A DNA stretch of 64,000 nucleotides from Methylovirgula sp. (GTDB lineage Bacteria > Pseudomonadota > Alphaproteobacteria > Rhizobiales > Beijerinckiaceae), in contig NZ_JBBCGP010000001.1 in the NCBI RefSeq assembly GCF_037200945.1, forward strand, positions 2,540,501 to 2,604,500. The letters run 5' to 3'. A program made the translations under genes and the position numbers. Each line of letters begins with the position of its first letter. Within the stretch, counting starts at the first letter, position 1. Shown here piece after piece: positions 7,365 to 15,979 of the stretch. A model generated the notes under the pieces. The model was not told the DNA's origin, ran no database searches, and saw nothing but the letters and a program-made list of their open reading frames with translations.

Positions 7365-9539
7365 ATGCGCGCCATTTTGGCGTCGCGATTGCGGTCTTCG
7401 GAGCAGCGGATGAAAGAGGCATACGAGCCTGACATGATGGTGGACGACGCGTCGCACGATATGTCGCTCGGTGCGCTCGGCGCTGCGCTTTACGCCCGGA
7501 AATATTGGGTTTTGATCCCCACGCTGCTGGCGTTCCTTCTCGCGCTTGCCTATGTCACGGTGGCGAAACCGCGATACACCGCAGATGCGCAAATCCTTCT
7601 CGAGAATCAGGAAAGTTATCTCACGCGCGCGCAGCGCACGGAGGGGATGGAAACCGCGCCGGCGATCGACGAGACATGGATTGGCAGTCAGGTCTCGTTG
7701 ATCACATCGCGCGATGTCGCGCAGGAGGTTATCGAGAAGCTTGATTTGGTCGGCAATCCAGAGCTCGATCCGGTTTCGAAGGGGCTTGGGGTCATCCAGC
7801 GCACGCTGGTACTCTTCGGGCTAGCGCGTGATCCAACGCGGGTCTCCGCGGAAGATCGGACCATCGCGACGTTTTCGGACAGGCTGACGGCTTACTCACC
7901 CATCAAGACCCAGGTCTTGATGGTCGACTTTTGGGCGCACGACCCGGTGTTTGCTGCCAAAGTCGCCAACGAGGTCGCCGCTGTCTATCTGGAGCGGCAA
8001 ACTGATGCCAAGCGCGATCTGGCCAAGGATGTAGGCGACGCGCTCAACAGTCAGATCAGCGTGCTCAACGAGAAATTGGCGCGCGCCTCCGATGAGGTCG
8101 AACGTTACCGTGCGGCTTCGGGCTTGCTTGCGGGCGCGAACAATATGACGATCACTGCGCAGCAACTCGCTGATCTCAACACAGATCTCACGCGTGCTCG
8201 CACGGACGAGGCGAACAGCCAGGCAAAGGCGGCGCTGATCCGGCAATTGCTTCGCAAGGGCCGCGTGTCCGAGATTCCGGATGTCGCCAATAACGATCTG
8301 ATTCGTCGCATCTCCGAGCAGCGCGTCACGGCGAATGCCCAGTTGGCGCTCGAAGCGGGGACGCTTGGGCCGCGGCATCCCCGTATTCTCGAACTGAAAG
8401 CCGAGATCGAAGATCTCAACGCGCAATTGCGGCTTGCCGGCGACAATATCGCGATCTCGCTTGAAAACGATTCCAAGATCGCTGCTTCGCGCGTCGCGAA
8501 TATCCAGACCGCGCTCGATCAGCAGAAGCAGGCTGTCGAGACCGCTAATACGAATAGCGTCCAGCTCCGCGCACTTGAGCAGGTGGAAGCGGGTTATCGC
8601 GAGCAGCTCCAAAGCGCGACAACGAAATACCAGGAGGCCGTCTCCCGTCAGTCCGGTGCGACGCCGGCCGATGCACGCATCATCGCTGCGGCGACGGCGC
8701 CGGATCAGCCCTCGTTCCCCAAGAAGCCGCAGGTCCTCGGTCTCGCTACCCTTGCAGCGTTTGTTCTGTCTCTTGGCATCGTCGTTGGGCGCGAGCTTTT
8801 GGCGGATCGCCCCTTATCGGATGCGGCAGGCGATGACGTGCCTGAGATGCCGGTGCGCGTGGCGGAACAGAAACGGCGCCCGGCGGTCTCGACAATAGAA
8901 CGGCTGAAGCGTTTTGCCAGCGCGCGCGTCGCCGAGCCGGATGATGAGGAACTCGTCGCGGCGACCACGCCGGACGACCCGAATGACAAGGTTGCCGCCA
9001 AATCCACGACGCCGCAGGGCGTCAACATTGTCGCGACCCGTCTCAATAAAAGTAAAGAGGCGACGGACGCGCTGATCAGTTTTGCACGCACGCTGGCGCG
9101 TGATGGGCGGCCGGTCATCGTCGATCTCGATTCGCGCGACGACGAACTTACCAAGCTCATCGGGCCGGAAGCGCAGGACGGGAAGATGATGGGCCTCACC
9201 GATCTTCTTGACGGCGAGGCCAGCTTTGCCGATGTTATTCATCGCGACGCCGCGTCGCGGCTGCATTTCGTGCCATTCGGCTCAAAGGATACTTTCAACC
9301 CCGACGATCTCGATATTGTGCTCGATGCTTTGTCGCGGACCTACGATTTCGTCGTCCTCGCGGCGCCGCCTTTCCCCGGCAATCCGATGACGAAAGCACT
9401 TGCGCCTTATGCCGACTTCGTCGTTCTCGCGACCGCGGGCGAGCGCGATGATACGGCAACGCAGACGGCACGTGCTGAACTTGGCGCAGCCGGCGCGCCA
9501 GAAGTTCTTCTCGTCGGTGGCGTGAAGCAAGCCGCCTAG
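7365..9539 (+). CDS. Wzz/GumC-type exopolysaccharide chain-length protein with degenerate tyrosine-kinase domain
   Basis: The 724-residue protein has a Wzz domain with a first membrane segment near residue 50 and a long periplasmic coiled-coil region (about residues 170-430). A second membrane segment lies near residue 465 and a cytoplasmic domain runs from about 540 to the end. This is the ExoP/GumC architecture that sets polymer length and works with the export lipoprotein encoded divergently. The cytoplasmic domain resembles bacterial tyrosine kinases, but where Walker A should be it reads VATRLNKSKEATDA, with no GxxGxGK[ST]. The Walker A' region is kept only as VIVDLDSRDD, and the Walker B aspartate region reads FVVLAAPP. 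No C-terminal tyrosine cluster is present, so it is probably a pseudokinase. The start could be 7410. Confidence 0.85.
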   Translation: MRAILASRLRSSEQRMKEAYEPDMMVDDASHDMSLGALGAALYARKYWVLIPTLLAFLLALAYVTVAKPRYTADAQILLENQESYLTRAQRTEGMETAPAIDETWIGSQVSLITSRDVAQEVIEKLDLVGNPELDPVSKGLGVIQRTLVLFGLARDPTRVSAEDRTIATFSDRLTAYSPIKTQVLMVDFWAHDPVFAAKVANEVAAVYLERQTDAKRDLAKDVGDALNSQISVLNEKLARASDEVERYRAASGLLAGANNMTITAQQLADLNTDLTRARTDEANSQAKAALIRQLLRKGRVSEIPDVANNDLIRRISEQRVTANAQLALEAGTLGPRHPRILELKAEIEDLNAQLRLAGDNIAISLENDSKIAASRVANIQTALDQQKQAVETANTNSVQLRALEQVEAGYREQLQSATTKYQEAVSRQSGATPADARIIAAATAPDQPSFPKKPQVLGLATLAAFVLSLGIVVGRELLADRPLSDAAGDDVPEMPVRVAEQKRRPAVSTIERLKRFASARVAEPDDEELVAATTPDDPNDKVAAKSTTPQGVNIVATRLNKSKEATDALISFARTLARDGRPVIVDLDSRDDELTKLIGPEAQDGKMMGLTDLLDGEASFADVIHRDAASRLHFVPFGSKDTFNPDDLDIVLDALSRTYDFVVLAAPPFPGNPMTKALAPYADFVVLATAGERDDTATQTARAELGAAGAPEVLLVGGVKQAA

Positions 9540-9581
9540 GGCTCCGCTTGCTTCGGCGCCTCGCGAACCTAAACTGAGCCG

Positions 9582-10868
9582 ATGAAAGTCCGCCCGAAAT
9601 TCCGAGAGATCGTCACCGACCCCACTTTGGCGTTGATGCTGGCGCTCGGCTTTTCGTCGGGATTGCCGTTCCTGCTTATTCTTGGAACACAGGCGGCGCG
9701 GCTCGCTGAAGCCAAGGTGCCGATCGAAGAGATCGGACTCATCAGCTGGGTCGGCCTTTGCTATTCGCTAAAATTTTTCTGGGCGCCGATCATCGATGAA
9801 GTCGATGTGCCATATCTCGCACGACTCCTCGGGCGGCGGCGGGCCTGGCTGCTGGTCGCGCAGGTCGGCATTGCCTGCGGCCTCGTCGCGCTCGCCTTCG
9901 CCGATCCGGCCCATTCGTTCAAGGGTCTCATCCTCTTCGCCGTCTTTACCGCCTTTGCCGCCGCGACGCAGGATATCGTCATCGATGGCTGGCGCATCGA
10001 TTCCGCGCCGCCTGAGCGCCAGGGCGTGATGGCCGCGACCTATAATTTTGGCTATCGACTCGGCCTTCTCGCGGCCGGGGCAGGGGCGCTTTATATTGCG
10101 GATTACTCGGGCTGGCGCGCGGCGTATCTTGTCATGGCGGTGCTGATGCTTGTCGGTGTCATCGCCGGCATCCTGTCGCCGCGCCTGCCGGAGCGCGCGC
10201 GCGATAAGACGCAATCGTTCGCGATGAATTTCATCGCGCCCGCGGTCGATCTAGCGCGCCGCTTCGGCCCATTGCTCGCGGTGATCCTGCTTCTGGTCGC
10301 GCTCTATCGGCTGCCGGATTTCCTCAGCGGCGTGATGGCCAATCCGCTTTATATTGGCCTTGGTTTTTCCAAGAGCCAGATCGCGACGATGTCGAAGGTC
10401 TACGGCATCTGGATCGGTATCGCCGGGGCTTTCGCCGGCGGCTTCACGATCACGCGCATCGGACTGATGCCGGCACTCCTCGTCGGCGGGATCGCCGCGG
10501 CGGCCTCGCATCTCTGCCTCGCGCTGCTCGCGGCGACGGGCAAAAGTCTGCCGCTGCTCGCGCTCTCCGTCAGCGTCGAGAATTTTGCCGGAAATTTCGC
10601 TGGCGCGGCGCTCATCGCCTATATGTCGTCGCTGACATCCCCGGCCTATGCCGCCAGCCAATATGCGCTGCTCAGTTCGCTCTATGCGCTGCTCGGCAAA
10701 TTTTTCGGCGGACTCTCGGGTTTCGCGGTTCACCAGATCGGCTTCGCGAAATTCTTTGCCAGCACCTCGCTCATCGGCGTGCCCGTCGCGGTGCTGTGTT
10801 TGTTTTTATGGGCGAGGCAGGGGCGCACCCCGCACCCGATTCCTCAATCTGAGGAACCGGCTGCGTAA
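9582..10868 (+). CDS. AmpG-family major facilitator permease
   Basis: The 428-residue protein has about twelve membrane segments. It carries AmpG-type features: FSSGLPFLLILGT in the first segment, LKFFWAPIIDE in the second with an acidic residue at its end, an LGRRRAWL loop, and QDIVIDGWRID in the fourth. AmpG proteins import anhydromuropeptides for cell-wall recycling and can influence beta-lactamase induction. The same fold also covers siderophore permeases, so the substrate is not certain. It follows the Wzz-type gene by 42 bases and converges on the EthD gene, with a weak inverted repeat (10856-10887) at the junction. Confidence 0.8.
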   Translation: MKVRPKFREIVTDPTLALMLALGFSSGLPFLLILGTQAARLAEAKVPIEEIGLISWVGLCYSLKFFWAPIIDEVDVPYLARLLGRRRAWLLVAQVGIACGLVALAFADPAHSFKGLILFAVFTAFAAATQDIVIDGWRIDSAPPERQGVMAATYNFGYRLGLLAAGAGALYIADYSGWRAAYLVMAVLMLVGVIAGILSPRLPERARDKTQSFAMNFIAPAVDLARRFGPLLAVILLLVALYRLPDFLSGVMANPLYIGLGFSKSQIATMSKVYGIWIGIAGAFAGGFTITRIGLMPALLVGGIAAAASHLCLALLAATGKSLPLLALSVSVENFAGNFAGAALIAYMSSLTSPAYAASQYALLSSLYALLGKFFGGLSGFAVHQIGFAKFFASTSLIGVPVAVLCLFLWARQGRTPHPIPQSEEPAA

Positions 10869-10888
10869 ACGAGACGGAAAAGCCGGTC

Positions 10889-11194
10889 TCAGCCGTCAGT
10901 GGACTCAAGGTGAAGGATCGTCGGCGCGTCGGGTGAATAATTTGGAATGTCTGCGACGACCTTCTGCCCTTCCGGCGAAGCCAGAGCCTCATGGATGGCC
11001 TTCAGGCTGTCGAACGTGCCGATGAAGATCCAGAAAAAAGCACCTTCGCCACCGTCGAGCGTACTCGCCGGACCGAAGGACGTCGCGCGCAGCCCCGGCA
11101 TTTTTTTCACGAGCGGCACGTGGACCTCGCGAAAATGCTTATCGAAATGAGCAGGATCGGCGGGTTTCTTATAAAGGACGATGAGCTTGCTCAC
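10889..11194 (-). CDS. EthD-domain protein
   Basis: This 101-residue protein matches the small EthD/dimeric alpha-beta barrel family. It opens with KLIVLYKKPADPAHFDKHF and has the conserved HVPLVKKMPGL motif, with a WIFIGTFDS strand in the middle. Members are ferredoxin-fold dimers found with oxidative degradation genes; some are needed for ethyl tert-butyl ether oxidation, but most are uncharacterised. No degradation genes are adjacent, so the role is open. It is a single gene converging on the AmpG-like gene. Confidence 0.8.
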   Translation of the reverse strand: MSKLIVLYKKPADPAHFDKHFREVHVPLVKKMPGLRATSFGPASTLDGGEGAFFWIFIGTFDSLKAIHEALASPEGQKVVADIPNYSPDAPTILHLESTDG

Positions 11195-11320
11195 GTGGGT
11201 ACTCCTCGAAACCGGCGCTGGCGCGCCATGACGGGGGCTTTCTACACGTCGAACCCAAGTTTAGCGAGGCGCGTTCTATTGTTCGGAATCACTGTCTTTT
11301 GAAGCGCGTTGCCGATTTGT

Positions 11321-12883
11321 CTAATGCGACGGCGCCGCGGGCGCCTTGGATGGTGCGACGTTCCGCATGAGCGGGACCAAAAGAGTGCCGAATAAAAATG
11401 CAATCATGACGGCGCGAAACGCGTCCGCATAGGCAAGGGTCGAAGCTTCGCGGTAGGCAAGCAGCCAGAGGCGCTTTAGCGCAACGACATGCCCGGCATG
11501 TTGCGCGGCCGGACTCGCCGCATAATGCACGCTCAATGTATCGACGAGCCGGGTCATGGCACCATTCGCCGGTGTCAGGTTCGACGCGATCCCCAAAAAA
11601 TGAAAATTGGTGCGGATGTTGACGATGGCACCGCAGACCGCGATGCCAACCGCCCCGCCGAGATTGCGCATCATGTTGAACAGGCCGCTCGCATATTTCA
11701 GCCTTTCCGGCGGCAGGCTACCGAGGCCAAGAGTGACGCTCGGCGCAACCGCGAAGACCTGCGGCAGACCGCGCAAAATCTGCGGTATTAGAAACTGGTC
11801 GCCGCCCCAATCGTGCGTCACCAAACTATAGGTCCACATGGCGATGCCGAAGGACGCGAGGCCAAGCATCATCAGCCAGCGGGTGTCAAAGCGCCGCGCG
11901 AAAAAAATGTACAGCGGCACGCCGAGCATCGAGGCGACGCCCGTGGAGAAGATCGCTTCTCCTGTCTGCCAGGCGCTGAAGCCTCGGACATAACCGAGGA
12001 ACAGCGGCGTCAGATAGATCGTGGCGAAGATACCGATGCCGGTGATGAACGAGAGCACACAGCCAACCGCGAAGTTGCGATTCGTAAAGGCGCGCAGATC
12101 CACGACTGGCCGAGAAAAGGTGAGGCTGCGTGCGATAAAGAGCAGGCCCGAAACAGCGCTGATGCAGGCGCAGAGTCGGATGGTGGAATCGTCGAACCAG
12201 TTCCAGCGGGTCCCTTCCTCGAGAACATATTCAAGCGTTCCGAGGAACACCGCCATCAGGACGATGCCGGGATAGTCCGCTTCGCCCAGCAGTGAAAAGT
12301 CCGGTTTGTCGATGTCGACCAGAAAAGGCACGAGGAGCGTAATCGCGATACCGGGCACAAGATTGACGTAGAAGAGCCAGTGCCAGTTGAGCGTATCGGT
12401 GATCCAGCCACCAATCACCGGTCCCAACGTCGGGGCGACAGAGGCGATCGTCCCAATGACTGCCGCCGAATAGACGCGCCGCGGTCCCTGAAAATAGTGA
12501 AACGACGACGTAAAGACTGTCGGAATCATCGACGCGCCAAGCAGCCCTTGCAGCGCGCGGAAGATGATCATGCTCTCGATGTTCCAGGCGAGCCCGCAAA
12601 GCACGCTCGCAAATGTAAAGCCCGCCGCCGAGAACGTAAAAAGCCATTTCGTCGAGAAGACGCGCGTCAGCCAGCCCGACAGCGGAATGACGATGATCTC
12701 CGCGATCAGATAGGCCGTCTGCACCCAGCTTATCTCGTCCTGCGCCGCGGAGAGGCCGCCGCCGATGTCCTGAAGCGACGAGGCGACGATCTGGATATCG
12801 AGCAGCGCGATGAACATGCCGATGCACATCACGACGAAAGGCAGCAGACTTTTCAGCCAATTGTCCGGCGCTGCCTGGGTCAA
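11321..12883 (-). CDS. emrB: DHA2-family multidrug MFS transporter (EmrB-like)
   Basis: The 520-residue protein has about fourteen membrane segments, as in the DHA2 drug:proton antiporters. Motif D1 appears in ALLDIQIVASSLQDI at the first segment, motif A in GWLTRVFSTKWLF, and the antiporter motif C in APTLGPVIGGWI. With the HlyD-type partner just upstream it should pump hydrophobic toxicants out across both membranes. Its ATG overlaps the stop of the upstream emrA-like gene by four bases, which implies translational coupling. No outer-membrane factor is in this operon, so it presumably borrows one. Likely controlled by the divergent TetR protein. Confidence 0.9.
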   Translation of the reverse strand: MTQAAPDNWLKSLLPFVVMCIGMFIALLDIQIVASSLQDIGGGLSAAQDEISWVQTAYLIAEIIVIPLSGWLTRVFSTKWLFTFSAAGFTFASVLCGLAWNIESMIIFRALQGLLGASMIPTVFTSSFHYFQGPRRVYSAAVIGTIASVAPTLGPVIGGWITDTLNWHWLFYVNLVPGIAITLLVPFLVDIDKPDFSLLGEADYPGIVLMAVFLGTLEYVLEEGTRWNWFDDSTIRLCACISAVSGLLFIARSLTFSRPVVDLRAFTNRNFAVGCVLSFITGIGIFATIYLTPLFLGYVRGFSAWQTGEAIFSTGVASMLGVPLYIFFARRFDTRWLMMLGLASFGIAMWTYSLVTHDWGGDQFLIPQILRGLPQVFAVAPSVTLGLGSLPPERLKYASGLFNMMRNLGGAVGIAVCGAIVNIRTNFHFLGIASNLTPANGAMTRLVDTLSVHYAASPAAQHAGHVVALKRLWLLAYREASTLAYADAFRAVMIAFLFGTLLVPLMRNVAPSKAPAAPSH

Positions 12884-13989
12884 TGCGCGTCGCCTTGCGT
12901 ACGCGTATCGATGCTGACCGTCGTCGAAAGGCCCGGCTGGATGCGAACAAGCGAAGAATCATCCGGGTCGAGCGCAATCCGGACGGGGAGGCGCTGCACG
13001 ATCTTGGTGAAATTGCCGGTCGCGTTTTCCGGCGGGATGACGCTGAAGACCGCGCCCGTTCCCGGCGAAAGACTCTCGACATGGCCGTGGAAAACGTGGC
13101 CGGGAAGGATGTCGGCAATCACATTGGCGCGTTGACGCGGCCCCATATGGGCGAGCTGATCTTCCTTGAAATTGGCATCGACCCAAAGCCCCCGCGCCGG
13201 GACAATAGTAAGAAGATAAGCACCTTGCGCAACGTAAGACCCTATCTGGGCGGCACGGTTGCCGACGAAGCCCTCGATTGGCGAACGGATCACGGTGTAG
13301 CCGAGATTGAGATGGGCCGTGTCGAGGTCTGCCGTCGCTTGTGCGACGGCGGCCTGCGCCTCGCCGATATTGGCATCCAGAACGGCGAGCTGTTGCTTTG
13401 CGGCCTCAAGGCTTGCTTGCGCTGAGGCGACGGCGGCACGCGACTGCTGATCTAGCGCAACCGATCTTTGCGCGTCCTGACTGGTCCCGGCGTCGGTCAA
13501 CGCCAGGTGCCGGTAGCGCGCGGCATCGTCCTTGGCGAAGATCGCCTGCGCTTTTTTAGCGTCGAGATCGGCAGCGACCTTGGCGATCGTGGATTGTTGG
13601 AGCGCATATTGCGCGTGCAGACCATTCAACGCGGCTTTGTGCTGATCCAGGACGGCCTGTGCGTGATCGGCCGCAGCGCGATAGTCGCGATCATCGAGCT
13701 CAACTAGTAACTGTCCCGCCGCGACATGCTGATTATCGGTCACCGCGATCTTGGCGATGAAGCCACTGACATGCGGCGCAATAGGGGTGATATCGCCGCC
13801 GACATAGGCGTCGTCGGTGCTTTCGATGAACCGGCCGGCGCGCCACCAGTCATAGCCATACCAGCCGGCAGTTGTGAGTGCAGCCATGATCCCGGCATAG
13901 AGGACCAACCGCTTTACCGATATCTTCGCGCGAGCACGTGGCTCGCTTAGGGCGGTACGCGCCGCCACAGAGTCATCCACGATAATCAC
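12880..13989 (-). CDS. emrA: HlyD/EmrA-family membrane fusion protein
   Basis: The 369-residue periplasmic adaptor has one N-terminal membrane anchor (about residues 28-48) and the biotinyl-lipoyl strand STDDAYVGGDITPIAPHVSGFI. A long alpha-helical hairpin with alanine- and glutamine-rich coiled coils spans about residues 105-225. The second lipoyl half contains GFVGNRAAQIGSYV, followed by a beta-barrel. It bridges the inner-membrane EmrB-like pump to an outer-membrane channel. It is first in a two-gene operon and overlaps the pump gene by four bases. About 48 bases upstream lies a long palindrome shared with the divergent TetR gene. Confidence 0.9.
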   Translation of the reverse strand: MIIVDDSVAARTALSEPRARAKISVKRLVLYAGIMAALTTAGWYGYDWWRAGRFIESTDDAYVGGDITPIAPHVSGFIAKIAVTDNQHVAAGQLLVELDDRDYRAAADHAQAVLDQHKAALNGLHAQYALQQSTIAKVAADLDAKKAQAIFAKDDAARYRHLALTDAGTSQDAQRSVALDQQSRAAVASAQASLEAAKQQLAVLDANIGEAQAAVAQATADLDTAHLNLGYTVIRSPIEGFVGNRAAQIGSYVAQGAYLLTIVPARGLWVDANFKEDQLAHMGPRQRANVIADILPGHVFHGHVESLSPGTGAVFSVIPPENATGNFTKIVQRLPVRIALDPDDSSLVRIQPGLSTTVSIDTRTQGDAH

Positions 13990-14036
13990 CCGACTTCGAG
14001 CCGCGCCGATGCCACGGATAAAACCAATGGCGTTGC

Positions 14037-14060
14037 ATTATATGAGGATAGTCATATAAT
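14037..14060. promoter_or_regulatory. Palindromic operator between emrA-like and tetR genes
   Basis: ATTATATGA (14037-14045) and TCATATAAT (14052-14060) form perfect 9-bp arms around a 6-base spacer, in the 140-base gap between the divergent pump operon and the TetR gene. Position, size and symmetry fit a TetR-dimer operator that represses both directions. Confidence 0.75.
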
Positions 14061-14129
14061 CAGATGCGTTGGAGTTCAAGCGGGTTTGACGGCTCGTAAC
14101 CGGATGCGAAATTCGATATTGCCAATCTG

Positions 14130-14741
14130 ATGCGCTATGCGACCGACCATAAGGACCAGACGCGCCAGCAATTGCTGGCCGTGGCTGCGCGCGCGCTTCG
14201 GCGCGACGGCCCGCATCGGCTTGGCGTCGCGGCGATCATGGCCGAGGTTGGGCTGACGCACGGCGGCTTTTACGCACATTTCAAATCGAAGGAGGCGCTC
14301 ATCGCCGCCGCGCTCGACGAGATATTTGAAGAGCGCCTCCGCGTATTTACGGCCAGATACGAAGAGCTGGCGCCGAGACAAGGGCTCGCGGGCTATATCG
14401 ATTCCTATCTGTCTTTTGCTCATTGCGAAAAAGTCGAGAATGGCTGTGCATTGCCGGCGCTGGCTGCGGACATGCCCAGGCTCGGGACGACCGTCCGTAA
14501 GCATTTTGCAACGGGGATGGAACGCTTACAGCGCGGCGTCGCATCATTCTTCCTCCGGGATGGAAGCGACGAGCAAGAAGCGATGAAACACGCCACAGCG
14601 CTACTAGCGGAAATGTCCGGCACGATCGCGATGGCGCGTATCGTCGACTCGCCGGCCAAAGCCCAGGATATCCTGGAGCAAAAGCGCACAGAGCTAAAAA
14701 CCCGGCTCGGGCTGACAGACGAAAGTTGTGCCGCGGGTTAA
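14130..14741 (+). CDS. TetR-family regulator of the adjacent EmrAB pump
   Basis: The protein has 203 residues. An N-terminal TetR helix-turn-helix spans about residues 10-57 (RQQLLAVAARALRRDG, then VAAIMAEVGLTHGGFYAHFKSKEAL). The C-terminal ligand domain contains ENGCALPALAADM, typical of the LmrA/YxaF-like subgroup. Its divergence from the emrA-emrB pair and the 24-base palindrome between them indicate that it represses both units and is released by a pump substrate. The start at 14130 gives the normal short lead before helix one. Confidence 0.9.
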   Translation: MRYATDHKDQTRQQLLAVAARALRRDGPHRLGVAAIMAEVGLTHGGFYAHFKSKEALIAAALDEIFEERLRVFTARYEELAPRQGLAGYIDSYLSFAHCEKVENGCALPALAADMPRLGTTVRKHFATGMERLQRGVASFFLRDGSDEQEAMKHATALLAEMSGTIAMARIVDSPAKAQDILEQKRTELKTRLGLTDESCAAG

Positions 14742-14849
14742 ACGCCCGAAATATTTCCGGACAGGTTCGTCACTCCGGGCGTGTCTGGCCCAGCAGAAAT
14801 AATGAGACTGGCCGTTTATAGCGGCCCAGTTCCGTTCCAAAAATGTTGG

Positions 14850-15212
14850 ATGACCAACAGCGACGACAGCCTCTGCCTACTCACCGAAGAACGGACTGTT
14901 TTGTTTGAGTTTTTTCTGGATGGGGTGGCTGTCGCGGCTATGCCGGGCGAAAGCGTGCTCGCCGCCTGTCATCGAACGGGCGTGGCGCTGGCGACCGTCT
15001 GCAAGGGCCGTGGCATCTGCGGTGCATGCCGGGTGACGGTGGAAGAAGGGGTCGATGCGCTTCAGCCGGCCTCCGCTCAGGAAGTTCGGCTGATCGGCTA
15101 CCTCGGCCGTGGCGAGGATACGCAGCGGCATCGTCTCGCCTGTCAGATCGCTATGGCGGAGTCGCTCTCAGGACTCCGCCTTCAAACCCATCCCGTCGTC
15201 GCGAAATCCTAA
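14850..15212 (+). CDS. 2Fe-2S ferredoxin-like protein
   Basis: A plant-type 2Fe-2S fold is supported by the cluster motif C-x5-C-x2-C in CKGRGICGAC and the fourth cysteine in HRLACQI about 38 residues later. Such small ferredoxins pass single electrons to oxygenases, reductases or maturation enzymes. The start is uncertain: the frame is open from a GTG at 14781, and an ATG at 14850 or a later codon nearer FEFFLDGVAV would fit the domain better. It sits 13 bases before an M24-fold gene with which it is probably co-transcribed, an unusual pair. No redox partner is adjacent. Confidence 0.75.
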   Translation: MTNSDDSLCLLTEERTVLFEFFLDGVAVAAMPGESVLAACHRTGVALATVCKGRGICGACRVTVEEGVDALQPASAQEVRLIGYLGRGEDTQRHRLACQIAMAESLSGLRLQTHPVVAKS

Positions 15213-15225
15213 CAGGAGACCAAGC

Positions 15226-15918
15226 ATGACCGAAGTCCTCGAAAAGCAAAGCGAATTGGAAGCCGTCGGGCCGGCCTTCCTTAAGGACAAGATGCTGGAA
15301 ATGCGGGCCAAGACCCGCAACACCATCCATGCGATCGCCGCGGCCTGCAAGCCGGGTATGGTGGAAGAGGATGCCGTGGCGATGGCCAAGGATCTTCTCG
15401 CGGAAGGCGACATGGTGCGTGGCTGGCACGATGTCTACGTGCGCTTCGGAACCAATACACTGAAGACCTTCGGCGCTCCGTCAGATCCTGGCATCGTGCT
15501 GAAGGACAACGACATCTTCCTCATCGATATCGGCCCGGTCTGGGGCGAGTTCGAGGGCGACGGCGGCGATACGTTCACCGTCGGTGATGTGCCGGATCAG
15601 GCGCGATGCGCCAGGGACGCCAAGAAGCTCTTCCATATCGTGCGCAAGAAATGGGAGGACACCCGCATGAGCGGCCGTGAACTCTATGACTTTGCGACCG
15701 AGCAAGCGAAGGCAATGGGCTGGGAACTTAATCTGGATCTGTCCGGCCACCGGCTCTCGGATTTCCCCCATGCCGCGATTTACGACGGTCCGATGGCGGA
15801 AGTCGATTTCAAGCCGTCGCCGCTGCTGTGGGTTCTGGAAATCCACATTCGCCATCCGACGGCGGGCTATGGCGCGTTCTTCGAGGATATGCTGTTGGAC
15901 GACAGCTATTTCGCCTGA
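15226..15918 (+). CDS. M24-family metallopeptidase-fold protein
   Basis: The 230-residue protein is a single pita-bread domain related to aminopeptidase P, prolidase and methionine aminopeptidase. Candidate metal ligands are present in order: Asp101 and Asp112 in the DIGPVWGEFEGD region, a His in SGHRLSDFPH (175 or 182), Glu205 in LEIHI and Glu220 in FFEDM. The full ligand set suggests an active dinuclear metallohydrolase, but it lacks the N-terminal domain of prolidases and the substrate is unknown. The ATG at 15226 follows an AGGAG box 7 bases upstream, which decides the start. It is the second gene after the 2Fe-2S protein and ends before a terminator hairpin. Confidence 0.8.
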   Translation: MTEVLEKQSELEAVGPAFLKDKMLEMRAKTRNTIHAIAAACKPGMVEEDAVAMAKDLLAEGDMVRGWHDVYVRFGTNTLKTFGAPSDPGIVLKDNDIFLIDIGPVWGEFEGDGGDTFTVGDVPDQARCARDAKKLFHIVRKKWEDTRMSGRELYDFATEQAKAMGWELNLDLSGHRLSDFPHAAIYDGPMAEVDFKPSPLLWVLEIHIRHPTAGYGAFFEDMLLDDSYFA

Positions 15919-15930
15919 GCGCTTTTTGCG

Positions 15931-15968
15931 AAAAACGGCGCGGCAGGGGCGAGCACCTGCCGCGCCGT
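15931..15968 (-). terminator. Intrinsic terminator for the leftward SDR gene
   Basis: A perfect 13-bp stem (15935-15947 with 15956-15968, GC-rich) encloses an 8-base loop. Read leftward it runs into a run of T (AAAAA at 15931-15935 on the plus strand). It lies just past the stop of the minus-strand dehydrogenase and may also slow the converging M24 transcript. Confidence 0.8.
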
Positions 15969-15979
15969 GAGCGCCTTGA

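Noticed and set aside
10856..10887. Inverted repeat as terminator between ampG-like and ethD genes
   Set aside because: Only 7-bp arms with an 18-base loop and no T-run.
15931..15968. Possible operator rather than terminator
   Set aside because: GC-rich 13-bp stem followed leftward by a T-run just after a stop codon is a standard terminator.
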